A DNA stretch of 64,000 nucleotides from Epiperipatus broadwayi (lineage: Eukaryota; Onychophora; Udeonychophora; Euonychophora; Peripatidae). Every line of letters begins with the position of its first letter. Position 1 is the first letter of the stretch. The stretch spans positions 1,116,001 through 1,180,000 of the forward strand of contig JAQFVV010006311.1 in assembly GCA_028023455.1 (NCBI GenBank), written 5' to 3'. This document shows positions 1-11,465 of this stretch, piece after piece. Below the pieces are notes generated by a model, which made no database searches, was not told the DNA's origin, and saw only the letters and a program-made list of their open reading frames with translations. Both the position numbers and the translations under genes were made by a program.

Positions 1-3000
1 AATTATTTTTCATCAATACAGAGCTATCCTACTAGTACAATTACTTGCTTTGCATATGGTACTTAAATCTGAATGCAGCTTGAAATTTTTTTTGAAATAA
101 CTGGAGAATAATCTGATAGTCAATCTGAAACTAACTCTGAAGAGAATACTAGTTTTAAAATAATTGGATTACAAGGTTAAAGCAAGTTAGTGTTTTTAAA
201 TATTTAAAAAGTTGTTAACTGATTATTAAAGTACAAAAAAAAATGAATGAGAATTACAAATTGATTAAGTTAGAAATTAGATGGAAAACTCATAAAGTTT
301 TTTTATTGGATGATATTGCTTTAAATTGACTCAAAACATAAAAATAAAAAAAAAAACAGATATAAAAGGACTGATTAGAAAATTGAGATTAAAAACATAG
401 AAATATTTTTTAAAAAACTTAAAAAAATAAGAAAAAGAAATTGGATTGAAACATATTTTTAGAGATAAAAGAAATTATGATGTTGGAAATAATGTGAATG
501 TCAGATGAAAAAAGATAAAAGAAAGAAAAGAAAAAAATGAACTTAAGAGAAAGGTAATTATGAGCTTTATAAAAATAAAGGAGGGGAGAAAAATATTTGC
601 AAAAATGATCTGGATAGTACCTACTTTTTTATCTGATAAGTGATGAAATTGAATTTTTGATTTTACAAATTTTATATTAGTTCATTATTACTTGATTTAA
701 TGCAAGGTATTTTTTGACACTAATATACATTTGACATATAATATAGAGATCTAAATTTATTCTAACTAGAATAAAATATGCCACTGACAAATAAAGATAA
801 AAAATTAAAACACATATATATTATAAATGAACTATAACCATTGAATATTTATACATCACATTAAAGTATATTTTTATAGATATGATATTAACTAAATTAA
901 AAAAAAAATCCAAATAATTCTATATTTTTAAAACTTTAGACCACTTGAAATGACATGTATAATATATGCAAAAAAAGTGGAAATTGTGAACATTCCCACT
1001 ATTAAGGTATGATGTGGCTTCATAATTCCTGATATCTAAATTTATGCACTGAGATTAATAATGAACTTAATAAGCATATTTTATAAAGAAAATTTTATGT
1101 TATGACTTTGTATCCCAATGCTAGATTATAGGGGCGCCTACATTATTATTTTTTTAACAAAAAATTTCTTACGAGTTTTGCCTTGATTATAATTTATATC
1201 CAAATAATTCAATAAACCATGGAAAATACACTTAAACAGCATTATTAAAAAACTTGTTTTTAATTATTTACCTGTAAAAGTGTTTGGAATGTATATATGT
1301 TTATAATAATAAATATATGCAAACAGTATATTTGAGAGAAATAAAAAATCACATCATCACAACTACATATTACTAACCCATCAGTGTGCCATTGAAGTAA
1401 AAATAAAATGAAAAGAGGAACCACTATAAAATATTTTACAAACACATACTACATAGAGTTTATGCATACATTTATATAAAAGCTTCATAGATAAAATCAG
1501 CTGAATTAAGTAACTAATTTATCGTATAAAATTAATTAAATTTCACAGATAATTATGTGGGTGTAAGAGTTGACTGAAAGAATTAAGTAGAGAGAGAGAA
1601 ATAAAATGCAAATTTAAATAAACAGATTAGTGGGAGCATGAATAATTTAATAAAAAGTGTTATTGGGGAAAATATTAATTTAATAATTATTATAAATTAT
1701 TAAAAAAGTGTAATGTCAAAATTTAAATAAGTAAATAAAATTTTCTTTGTTTTTAATTTAAAATTTTTAATTAACCTTTTAAAACAGCAACAAATGAACA
1801 AAAAGCAAGACATTTAACATAGAAATCTCCTCAGTTGTCTTGGCATTTTCTTGAGATTCTGTTTCTTGAGGTGAAATATAGGTGGCTATTTGCCTATTCA
1901 TAAACGTTTTATGTAGTTAGCTTAAGCCTTATGAATTTAGCATAGTATCATAATGGCAGATTTGAGAGTTAAAACATCTTGGGTTGTTTCCAAAATAAGA
2001 AAAGGCAAATAATCTCAATTTGATTAGGTGAATGAAATTGTATATGCTTTAACTGCCACTACGATGTAGTTTTAACAATCTGATTCACACTTAGATTGTA
2101 AACATGGTAGGTATATATGTTATTACTATGTTATGATAAACATTTCAATTGTACATTGTGTGTGTGTTTGAATACTTACTTAAGTAGATTTAGCATATCT
2201 GATTTGGATTAGTAGTATTTATAAATTATTGCCAAATTCTTATATTAATACATCATATGGTTTTACATACAGAATATAATACATTTCTACATGTCAATGA
2301 TTTCATGAATTTCATCTTATTGGATATTAGCATATATGATCACTTCAATTTAAAACTTTGATTACTATTTTGAATTCTAAACTGCATATTTTGGAACTTT
2401 GGATCGTAAGAAATATTATTTAAAATTAAAAAAAAACACATTATAAATAAAATGAAAACTCAATAGAAAATTGACAACTACAAAATTTATTATATAAGTG
2501 CAATATTTGTAAAAGTTAAATGTTAATATAAAGATGAAAGTTTAAATTATACCCAAATATTTAGAAAAAAGTGAAGAAGTCAATATAACCAGGTATAAAT
2601 TCAATACAGAAAAACAACATAGAAATTCTATGATGTATTTTATTTTTTTATAAATGAAAAAAATTTCAATATATTCAAAATATTTTGCAGATTTATATTT
2701 TTAAAAAATCACTAAGAGGAAGAAAGAAGTTTAATGATAAACTTGTAATTAATTTCCATATCTCAGCAATGCATTCAGGTGCCTAGGATTTAATATAAAA
2801 TTATATTTTTTTTTATTCATTTATTCTCTGTATTTTCAGGCATTTGTTAATCTAATTTCATTAAATTTTATCTTCAAATTCTAAAATTATTTTTTTCAAT
2901 ATTTAACTTTAATACATATTTAATATTACATACAATATGTTGAATATTTTAGTAATTAAATCTTACACATATTTCATTTAATGCCTATATTTAATTAATA

Positions 3001-3080
3001 GAATAAATACAAATTATGCTTTTTATATTTGAATAAATAAATAAAAATGTAATGATAAATCATACTATATTATAAGCTTA
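1..3080. other. AT-rich DNA without recognised gene
   Basis: I see no open frame with protein-like composition, no RNA gene and no clear repeat boundary here. The stretch holds short A/T runs and TATA-type microsatellite scraps only. A 61-codon minus-strand open frame at 1260-1445 is rich in Ile, Phe and Tyr, as expected from random AT-rich sequence. Confidence 0.6.
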
Positions 3081-4300
3081 TGTTGTCTATTAAAAAAAAA
3101 GAAGCTAGATAACTATCTCAAAGCCATATTCATTATTTTGAGGATAAAATCTGTCCAATTCATTTCTAGTCATTCTTTTTTTTTTCACTATCAACTTTTC
3201 CAAGCACATATTTTTTTAATGAATTATATTGATTCAGGATATGACCATAATAGAAAAAAATTAAATTCAGTTACTTGTGCTTCAAGCAAGAATTTGTATC
3301 TGATCTGATCAAGTATCAACTAATCATTTGTTCATTTTATTTGCTGTTCATGAAATTTTCTTCAAATCTTTGACAATATTGAAGTCAAAAACAACATTGC
3401 ATTTATTATGCTTATTTTTCCATGATTAATTTTTGCATTTGCAGAGAATCACTGAAAATACCATAACTAGAACAATTTTGTCCATCTTGACAATATTCCG
3501 TTGTATTCCAAATTTTTGATTGCAACTCAACTTCTTGATAATTGCATTTTTTATTACTATCCTAGATCTCAAAAACTGTAATCATTTTTTTATCTTCATT
3601 ATGAATTTTGAAGGTAACTGCTGATCCCTTTATCCTAATTATGTCTTCTTCACAATAAGCTACAACCTCATTTCTTTAATTCTTTTTTTAAATTTTCTTA
3701 ATAAGTCTTGAAGTATTATATACTTTCAATTGTGAATCTAATATCATTTGTTTATATAGGATTGTACAAAGTTTCTTCCACTAACCTTGAATCAATATTA
3801 GTTTTCAATCACACATCATTCCAGTCTAGATGCTCTCATTACACATGCACTATACAAGTTGAGCATATAGGGACACAATAAATATGATTTTTGATACAAA
3901 ACCAGTTTGTTTCATTGATAGAATCTCTAGATCCATATTTCAAATAACATTTTATAATTTAACATAGTCATTTGAATAAAAATCCTTATTATAATTAATA
4001 AAGCATATCCAAACTTCTTTCTATTATCTCTAACTTTTTTATTTCCTAATTTATATTAGCAATCATGTTTCTAGTTCCCAATATTTCCTGAACCCAGCTT
4101 GTATGTCTAGAAATTCTCTTTCATTGCAAACTTCTAATATATGATGTATGATTTTCAGAATAATCTTACTTATATATGATATGTGATTATTTTTATACTT
4201 TATCAAAATTTATTTTTTGGCATAGGAATAAACATTGACTTTTTTTTCAATGTGTGGAATAGTTATCCAGATTAATTGAAACATTTTAGATAGTATATAC
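3080..4300 (-). mobile_element. Decayed RTE/BovB-type non-LTR retrotransposon remnant (reverse transcriptase 3' part)
   Basis: Read on the minus strand, broken frames keep reverse transcriptase landmarks in the correct order. A stretch reading QAGFRK (about 4105-4085) corresponds to the conserved 'QAGFR' block. Further on, CPYMLNLYSACVMR matches the 'SPxLFNLYxExxMR' block after motif B of RTE/BovB-like elements. Near the 3' end, VLGKVDS resembles the segment before the C-terminal 'GRxxxRWxD' region. Many stops and frame changes lie between these pieces, so nothing can be translated as a unit. The assignment rests on the order and spacing of weak matches made by eye. The 3' end appears to lie near 3080. 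It is older and more eroded than the RTE copies at 56.6 and 62.1 kb. Confidence 0.45.
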
Positions 4301-5910
4301 AGATTTTTTTTTCCAGAAAAATATCTGATATAATAACATTAAATCAAAGCTAAACTGATTTCATTTTCCATTTTTGTCCATCAACATTTTTCAGTAAGAC
4401 TATACAAAGCTAAAATTTCCATTTGATCTCAAAAATTCATGAAAAACAGCTATTTTTCATGTCATTGTGAATATTATTAAAATATTCTTTATTACCATTT
4501 TTTTTCTTGATGCTCTTTGGAATTTCCTACTCAGTTCCTTTAATTTAGCATGCAAAAAACAACTTCCAGAATTATAACTTTATTATGTTTTGTCATATTA
4601 ATCATGAGTATGACATACAGAAATTATGATTATTTTCTCTATGCAGTTTAAAATAGCACTTATATATTGACATGGGTGTGATCAACTGTCAATAACATTA
4701 TCTTACACTGCTGCTCTCCATTTTGTGTATTTATAATAAAACATAAACAAAAAAATGGCAAACTAAATAGAAGTAAGACAATAAAGTTAAAGAAAAAGTA
4801 TAGATTCTGTTATGAATATTGTTGGAAGAGGGAAAGTGAACTTCAATATTGATTTCAATATAAAATAAGACTTGTAATAAATAAATAATGAAGATTATTC
4901 TTACTTGCAGTACTTTGGTTTTTCTAAGACCTGCTTAATAGTTTAAAATTAATAAAAATAACATACATATTATATATAATACTAATGATTGTTTGCAGGA
5001 CTGGTGTAAGTGGGTATGCAGGTCATGCACAGCATAAAGTTTCAAATAAATGAAAATTATAAATTTATAAATATATAAAATAATCATTTATATAGTAAAT
5101 GTATAAAAGTTGCATTTTTGATTGTGTGCAAAGATGATACACAATCATTAAAAAAACACTGTAAATAATAATAAATTTATTTTTTAATGATGCATTAAAT
5201 TAAACAATAATGATAATTTATATTATTTGTTCAACTTTATAAAATATTTATTGATTATTGGACACAGATTTGTAAAAAAAAAAAAGTGGCTTTTTATTAG
5301 CAATAATTAATTATTGTTTAAAGAATAAAAATCTGTTGAAGATATATATACAGAACAATCATACATATATAATGAAATTACTCGAATTATATTTATTTAA
5401 ACAAATTTATCTACAAATTAAATTCTAATTTAATACTATTGAACTTAAAAAATATATTGCAGTCTTTTTTCTTTTAATAATAATGCAACATATAGATGTG
5501 AGATAATCGATAATTCTTTCTATTTTGCCTTCCAATGCACATATACAATGGCATTGAATTTGCATATAATTTATTGTCAATCCCATATTAAATGTAATAA
5601 TAGATTCACAATTGTCTTAGATCCTTATTTGATATTTCTAGCTGATGGAGAAAAAATATAAGACAATTTTCTTTATCAAGAACTATTGCTTTTGTTATTC
5701 AATATTTATTGTTATTGCAATATTGTAATAAAAATGTGTTAATTTTTTTTAGTCATAATAGAATAAAATATTTTTCTTGCATCTATACATTATTTTTGTT
5801 ATTAAAAACACATAAGTAGTTAAATATACATCTGTATTTAGTATCAATATCTTCACTTTTTCATACGACTATTACAGCGTTTTTTTTTTTTTTTTGTCTA
5901 AGGACTTACA
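4300..5910. other. AT-rich DNA, one small dispersed repeat
   Basis: No gene is visible. Around 4995-5060 a stretch containing GTGGGTATGCAGGT recurs in diverged form at about 55220-55260, so at least part of this interval is repeat-derived. The rest is low-complexity A/T sequence with short T runs. Confidence 0.5.
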
Positions 5911-5917
5911 TTTGCAG

Positions 5918-5969
5918 ATATTACATATATATAGCCACAGGTATATAACAAGCCTGTGTTTCAGTTATT
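5918..5969 (+). repeat. 52-bp direct repeat, left copy
   Basis: These 52 bases are identical to 6394-6445. The two copies bracket a minus-strand family 1 element. A shorter motif TTTGCAGATATT also overlaps the outer edges of the pair (5911-5922 and 6443-6454). The arrangement could be terminal repeats of one element, or a duplication of flanking DNA made at insertion. Confidence 0.9.
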
Positions 5970-6393
5970 ACATTATAGAGATGTCTGCCCATCCTTGCAT
6001 ATGCATTAAATGGATTATGTCCTGTACATGTGGGGTTCAGATTGACCTTAGGTCAACATGGGTGTGACAATAATCTCGGCCTCAGGGTGGCCTTTGAGCA
6101 TTCCATCATCAGATTTTCAATTGGATAGACGGTTGAAGAGTTGGAGTGTGGAGTGGATTGAAGCCTGTCCATTAAACTATGAGGATAGTCTATCTTAATA
6201 TATATCTGAGCACTTATACTATATATGTGTGTAAAGATGATAGTCTGGACCAATTGATGATTGCTGGTTTAGCATGAAATACGGATATTGATGATTATTT
6301 ATCTTTTCAGCATATATGTGTTTAGGTGTATCATTGTTATTAGATAGAGTGGAGAGAGGTGGGTGGTGTGAAACGTCTGTGCTCATATACCCT
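5970..6393 (-). mobile_element. Family 1 dispersed repeat, copy A, with conserved 66-codon frame
   Basis: On the minus strand this copy shares long similarity with 17.7-18.0, 27.9-28.38, 28.38-28.73 and (inverted) 28.73-29.03 kb. Shared landmarks include CATGCTAAACCAGCAATCATC, the ATTAAGATAG block and CTGATGATGGAATG. Within it, 6053-6253 (minus) is open for 66 codons starting MVQTIIFTHIY and ending PRLLSHPC. This lines up residue by residue with the 66-codon frame at 28522-28722. No transposase or reverse transcriptase motif is present, so it is a non-autonomous repeat or part of a longer unrecognised one. Confidence 0.75.
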
Positions 6394-6445
6394 ATATTAC
6401 ATATATATAGCCACAGGTATATAACAAGCCTGTGTTTCAGTTATT
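6394..6445 (+). repeat. 52-bp direct repeat, right copy
   Basis: Identical to 5918-5969. The absence of any mismatch between the copies in otherwise freely diverging AT-rich DNA suggests a recent duplication or gene conversion. Confidence 0.9.
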
Positions 6446-9320
6446 TGCAGATATTGTAACTGAAAAGGTGCCTAAACCTGTTTGCACAAAAGCGCTTTAC
6501 ATATGCCGGATCTGATGTGTTTGCAATTAATAAAAATTCATATACTGTACATTTAATTTTATTTAAAATTATAGTAATAGAAAATTATATATATAAATTT
6601 TTCTAATTTACAATGAAGCTTAATAAAGGCTCTAGTAATGTTACAAATAAATGAACAACAATAGGAAATAACCAAGAATGGTACAGTATTTTGCTTAATT
6701 AAACTTCCATTTACAAAAAAAAAAAAGAAGTTACCAAACGATTACAAAGAAAGAACTACTCATTAATCTTAAATATTCAGAATATTTTCAGAATTTCTTT
6801 CTTGCTATTTTTAGAAGGAAACTTTGCATTTTTATGGAATCGTATGCTTTGTTTAAAAAACAAAAAGCAAAAATGAAAAAAGAATATAATGTCAATGAAT
6901 TTTCTGATTTGCTTATTTTAAAAGTAATAGCGGCCACTCGTAAATGAATATAACTCCGTAATTTCATAAGAAAATAAAGAGAAAGGCAAAGAATAAAAAA
7001 TCAGAAAACAATAATAAAAGATTGGAGTCAGCAGAACTGTGTGTGCAATTGAGAAAAAAATTTGATTGCATAAATTACACAATGCTATAGCCATAGGTAG
7101 GGCAGATAAATGACCGATGACATGAAAAACAAAATGATGTCCCAGTCTTATTCTAGCTTAAATGATTAGATACAGAAGTTAAATGTATATATTGTAGTAT
7201 AATAAAAGTTGTCGCTATAATATATTAATTAAAATACGGAAGCACTCTATAGAAAGCACGTGGTAAAATAAAATATTAGATAAGTATGAATCAATAATAT
7301 AAAATACTTGTTATAGTATAGATAAACAAATTCAAGTTCATTAAAATTAACTAATAATGAACATTTTAATGATCGAGATAAAAAGGGTTAACAAATACTA
7401 TACTTTCTAACTTTTGAAAACATAACTAAGGCGTAAAATATACAGAAGCATTGATACTATTTTCAACTTCTCCTCCTCTCTCTTTTTTATAAGTGCTCCC
7501 CCCCCCCATCTTTAATTAATCATAAAGTTTTTCAGTCAACAATAAACTAAGATTTGGTAAAGAATTGTAATAACATTAATAGAGGCAACTTTCTTCATAT
7601 AAAAATATATATAATAACATATATTACATGATTAATAATTACTTACATTTTTTAAATCCATTTTTAATAGGATTGGGGCAATTTCCTTAGCTTATAACTA
7701 GAGAGTACTTCCCAATTAATAAACCTCTAATGAAAACAAGAAATCTGAAGCTTCTATTGACAACACTCAAACAAGGAAGAAACCATTTTGAACAAATAGG
7801 GGAGAACGATGAAGCTTGAATTATTACTATGGACCTTATTTCTATTTAAAAATAAAATATTTATTGTTAAATATTAATAAGTTCACTTATATGCTTCAAT
7901 TCAAACAATCATATTATTATTATTTTTTTATTTTATTTCGTGCACGTGATTTTTATAGGTTAGGCACACTTAATAGGTTTGACCTATGCACTTGGGGGAA
8001 AAAAACAATAGAATTTTGACACCACTATTTTAAACTATACTATATTATGAAAAAAAAAAAAGAACAATTACTGTTAAACTTTAAAATTAGACATTATTTT
8101 ATTTAATTTCAAAAACAAATATTTTTCAACATAAACTTTTTATCTTAAATATATATCATTCAAGATTGATATTTTTTTAAAACAATGTATAAATAAATGT
8201 GTACGTGTGTGTACATCTACCGTACGTATAGGGCTATGACAAAATAATGCAAATATCTTTGGCAACTTTTTGCAATAAAAACTGCTTATGTCTTAACTAA
8301 TAATGAAATTACATAATATTTGAACAATGTTTAAAGATGGGATTCCCAATGAAATTGATAAAACAAGTCGACGGATCTCAAAAATTAAGAGCTAATAGAT
8401 TTTAAAGGATTGATGGATAAGTTAAATACATATTCTTTAAAATAATTTATTTCCATATTATTATTGTTATATAAATTTAAAACAAAATAAAATGTAACAA
8501 TTTTTTAAATTACTAAGTGAGCAAAAGTTGCTCATAAATCGCAATTTAATTGTATAAGTTGCATGTCCTTAGATATTCTAAATAATATTTTTGTATGAAT
8601 CATAAATTAAATATACCATATCCTTGACTAATCAAAATTTTAAATTGTTTTTATTATTTTTTGCAACTTACCTCAATAGATAGATTATAAAGTTATCAAA
8701 AATAATCCCATTTAAAAAATTTCTATTAATTATTAATTAAATAATATTTATGAACTATTATTTATAATAGTAAAAATTTTAATTTTCAATTTTTAAAGCA
8801 TAAGTGCTTCCTTTTAATTATTTTTATTTAATTTTTAAGAGGTCTTACAATAAAAAATTTTCTTAAAAAACAAAAATACTAAAAATCTTCATATGAATAT
8901 TGAAATTTGGATGTTATTTTATCAGCCAACGATTCAATGTCATTATTATTGCACTATTAAAAAAATCATTCAAATATGTTATGCTAAAACCGTAAAAAAT
9001 AAAAGATCACATAGAAGGAATATATCTTGGAAAAAAGACAAAAATTTGACTACAGTTAAGTCTGCTATAACAAATGCTTATAGAATAAACAAACTGTATA
9101 AATAAATATCTTTTCTTACTAAATTAAGATTTATACAAAAAATGCAAATACATACAACAAACACTAGAATCGCATACATCTTTATTATATAAGACTTAAG
9201 TTACCAATTTAATTCACTTACTTGTTTATTTGTACCTTTATCAATAATAACATATTATACTTATTATTTTTTAATTATAATTTTGGCTATAAGCCTAAAA
9301 ACTTGAAAAAAACTGATAAA
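6446..9320. other. AT-rich DNA without recognised gene
   Basis: Only short chance open frames are present (for example 7816-8019 and 8893-9105 plus), with Asn/Ile/Lys/Tyr-rich composition and no motif. A C-run lies at about 7498-7507. Nothing else is supported. Confidence 0.55.
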
Positions 9321-9329
9321 TATTGCCAT

Positions 9330-9860
9330 GAAACAAAGACATTTCCAAATGGAACAACTTAAACCATCAATAAACAAAAATGCAATGATGAATGAATGAT
9401 ATTGTACAAGATATGTCAAGACCTTTTTAAAAATATGAATTAGAAAGCTGCTTTTAAGTGTAAAAAAAAAATCCAAGCAAGAAAGTAAAAGTAATTTTTT
9501 ATTAGCATAAGTTTGCTTTTATTTTCAGCATGTCAATTTTAATTTTTACTATAATGCAGTAAACAGACTTAAAACACAACATCAAAAAAAAAATCCAAAG
9601 GAAAGGGCTGTAAAATGGTCAATTAACAAAAATGTAATGATGAATGCTACTGGATGCCATATGATTTATATGCACAAGATATTTCAAGACCATTCTGAAA
9701 AATTGAATTGAAAAGCTAATTGATGCTGTCAATGAAAAATTCCAATAGAAAAAGTAGATGTAAAGATACTTTTATAATTGTAAGTCTGTTTTTGCTTTTA
9801 ATTTTCACGATGAGGAAGAAAACAGACCTGAATATAGTGTCAGTTATGTAAATGATATAG
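9330..9860 (+). repeat. Diverged tandem duplication, period about 250-280 bp
   Basis: Two units follow one another. The block AACAAAAATGCAATGATGAATG near 9373 returns at about 9625. The block TTTTATTTTCAGCATG near 9516 returns at about 9795, each followed by a variant of AAACAGACTT/AAACAGACCTG. Units differ by many substitutions and small indels, so the duplication is old. The 70-codon minus frame at 9264-9476 lies in the first unit, is not kept in the second, and is treated as chance. Confidence 0.65.
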
Positions 9861-10670
9861 CTAAATCAATATTCTATGAATTTTGATTAGGATAAGTTTC
9901 TTTCAATTATTTTATGAATGTACAAGTTTTATTTTACTTTTCATTAAAATCAATTTTGTAAAAATTAATTTTATATTGTAATGGTATATTCAAGGAATAT
10001 GCAGAGGTGATGAAAATCGTCATCCTAAAAAACACAATTGTTTTACTGTTTTTATTGAGTATAGAAAATGAGCAAAGATCAGCACTGAAATCAATATAAA
10101 TAATTATAAATTATAATAAGGGAGCTATAACAATAATCATCAAGCATTCTATGTGATTGAAATTAAAAGAGATTGGCTATAACACTCAAGCTAATCATAA
10201 TCTAACAATACTAAGCTAGGGCATAATATAAACTAACTGCACACCCATATATAAGTGATAAAATAATTACCACAATAAAAATATCAAAAAATAATGGTAT
10301 ATTTATATCAATAGTATAACGATCCGGAGAATAGCAGCTTAATGTGATCTGCACTACAGGGCACCATCTAGGCATTTGAACCTAGAAAAATTTATAAAGT
10401 AGGCAGATACTTAAGTCAAAAAAAATATTTTTTTAAATTTTATTTATACATTTTGATATCCAGTCATTAGCCCATGTCACTAGCTCAGGGAGTAGCAGAA
10501 ATTTAATAATATAATATCTTATCTAATTATATTTCAATATTAAAAAATAAATAAAATAAGCCACTGCCAGTAATTAACATACAAAAATTTATTTACGCAC
10601 ATATATATATATAAGATTTAACATTATTATTTTAATATGTTTAACATTATTTTTACTTTTATTTTAGATT
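9861..10670. other. AT-rich DNA without recognised gene
   Basis: No gene, RNA or clear repeat seen. A slightly GC-richer patch at 10320-10400 has no recognisable identity. Confidence 0.5.
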
Positions 10671-10676
10671 TCTAAT

Positions 10677-11465
10677 TTACATTTTAAATTTTATACTATT
10701 ATTAATTCGCACAGATTTGTTTAAAAATGTTGAGTATAGATCGGTTTCATAGATTCCATGGTCAAAAACATTCCAAAATAAACATAAATGATCAAAATAC
10801 AAAATCATTGATACCGTCAATTGCAGAGGGAAATTTATAAGTAACCCAATAGCATTCACCATAAGATGCTTGCATTAACACCAATAACTTAAAAGACATC
10901 CGAATAAATACATTTTAGATACTCACCATAAGGTATCAGTATTTACCAAATGTCTATATATATTTTGATCGAATATGAAAACCAAAAACATAATCAACCG
11001 GTAACGAACCCATGCAAGCGTCCATACCCAACTTAAATTTAATGCATCTTTATTTAGAGTGTTGAGTATGAATAGACTACATAGATTTGCATTTGAAAAG
11101 AAAATATTCAATCCTTGTTTAACCTTAGGCCAAAGGTTCGCAGTCAAACCAAACTTCAATCCATCTGATATATCGATGTGTTCAATGTAATATGAATACG
11201 GCAGCACAATTAGGTTAAGAGAAGAAACTGCTTCTCATCAGATAGGAATATTACATCTATCTGATGATGAGAGCAATAAAAAAAAACTCCATAGGAAGGA
11301 ACTGCAGTCTCCGTCTTATAATTCCTCCCATAGGCAAAATGAGTGTGTGCGGCGTATAATAGCGATTCTGCCCATAGTGAATCTCGTACTACATCTACTA
11401 ATTACACCAATATATCCAATCCATTGACCTAATTCAACTATGAAACGAATAACCTAAGATTACCC
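10677..11465. repeat. Internally repeated, less AT-rich block with two minus-strand open frames
   Basis: Two minus-strand frames (10677-10862, 61 codons; 10923-11207, 94 codons) sit in DNA with fewer homopolymers than its surroundings. Pieces recur inside the block: TGTTGAGTAT near 10728 returns at about 11061, each followed by a variant of 'CATAGATT', and ATTCACCATAAGATGC near 10853 returns as ACTCACCATAAGGTATC near 10921. The 94-codon frame (start MLPYSYYIEHIDISDG) has ordinary protein-like composition but matches no family I recognise. The frames look like the result of repeat structure; a diverged gene or transposon piece cannot be excluded. Confidence 0.4.
11229..11274. repeat. Short hairpin
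   Basis: Arms of about 17 bp (11229-11245 and 11257-11274, based on CTCATCAGATAG/CTATCTGATGATGAG) flank an 11-base loop. One arm carries an extra base. No role can be assigned. Confidence 0.6.
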
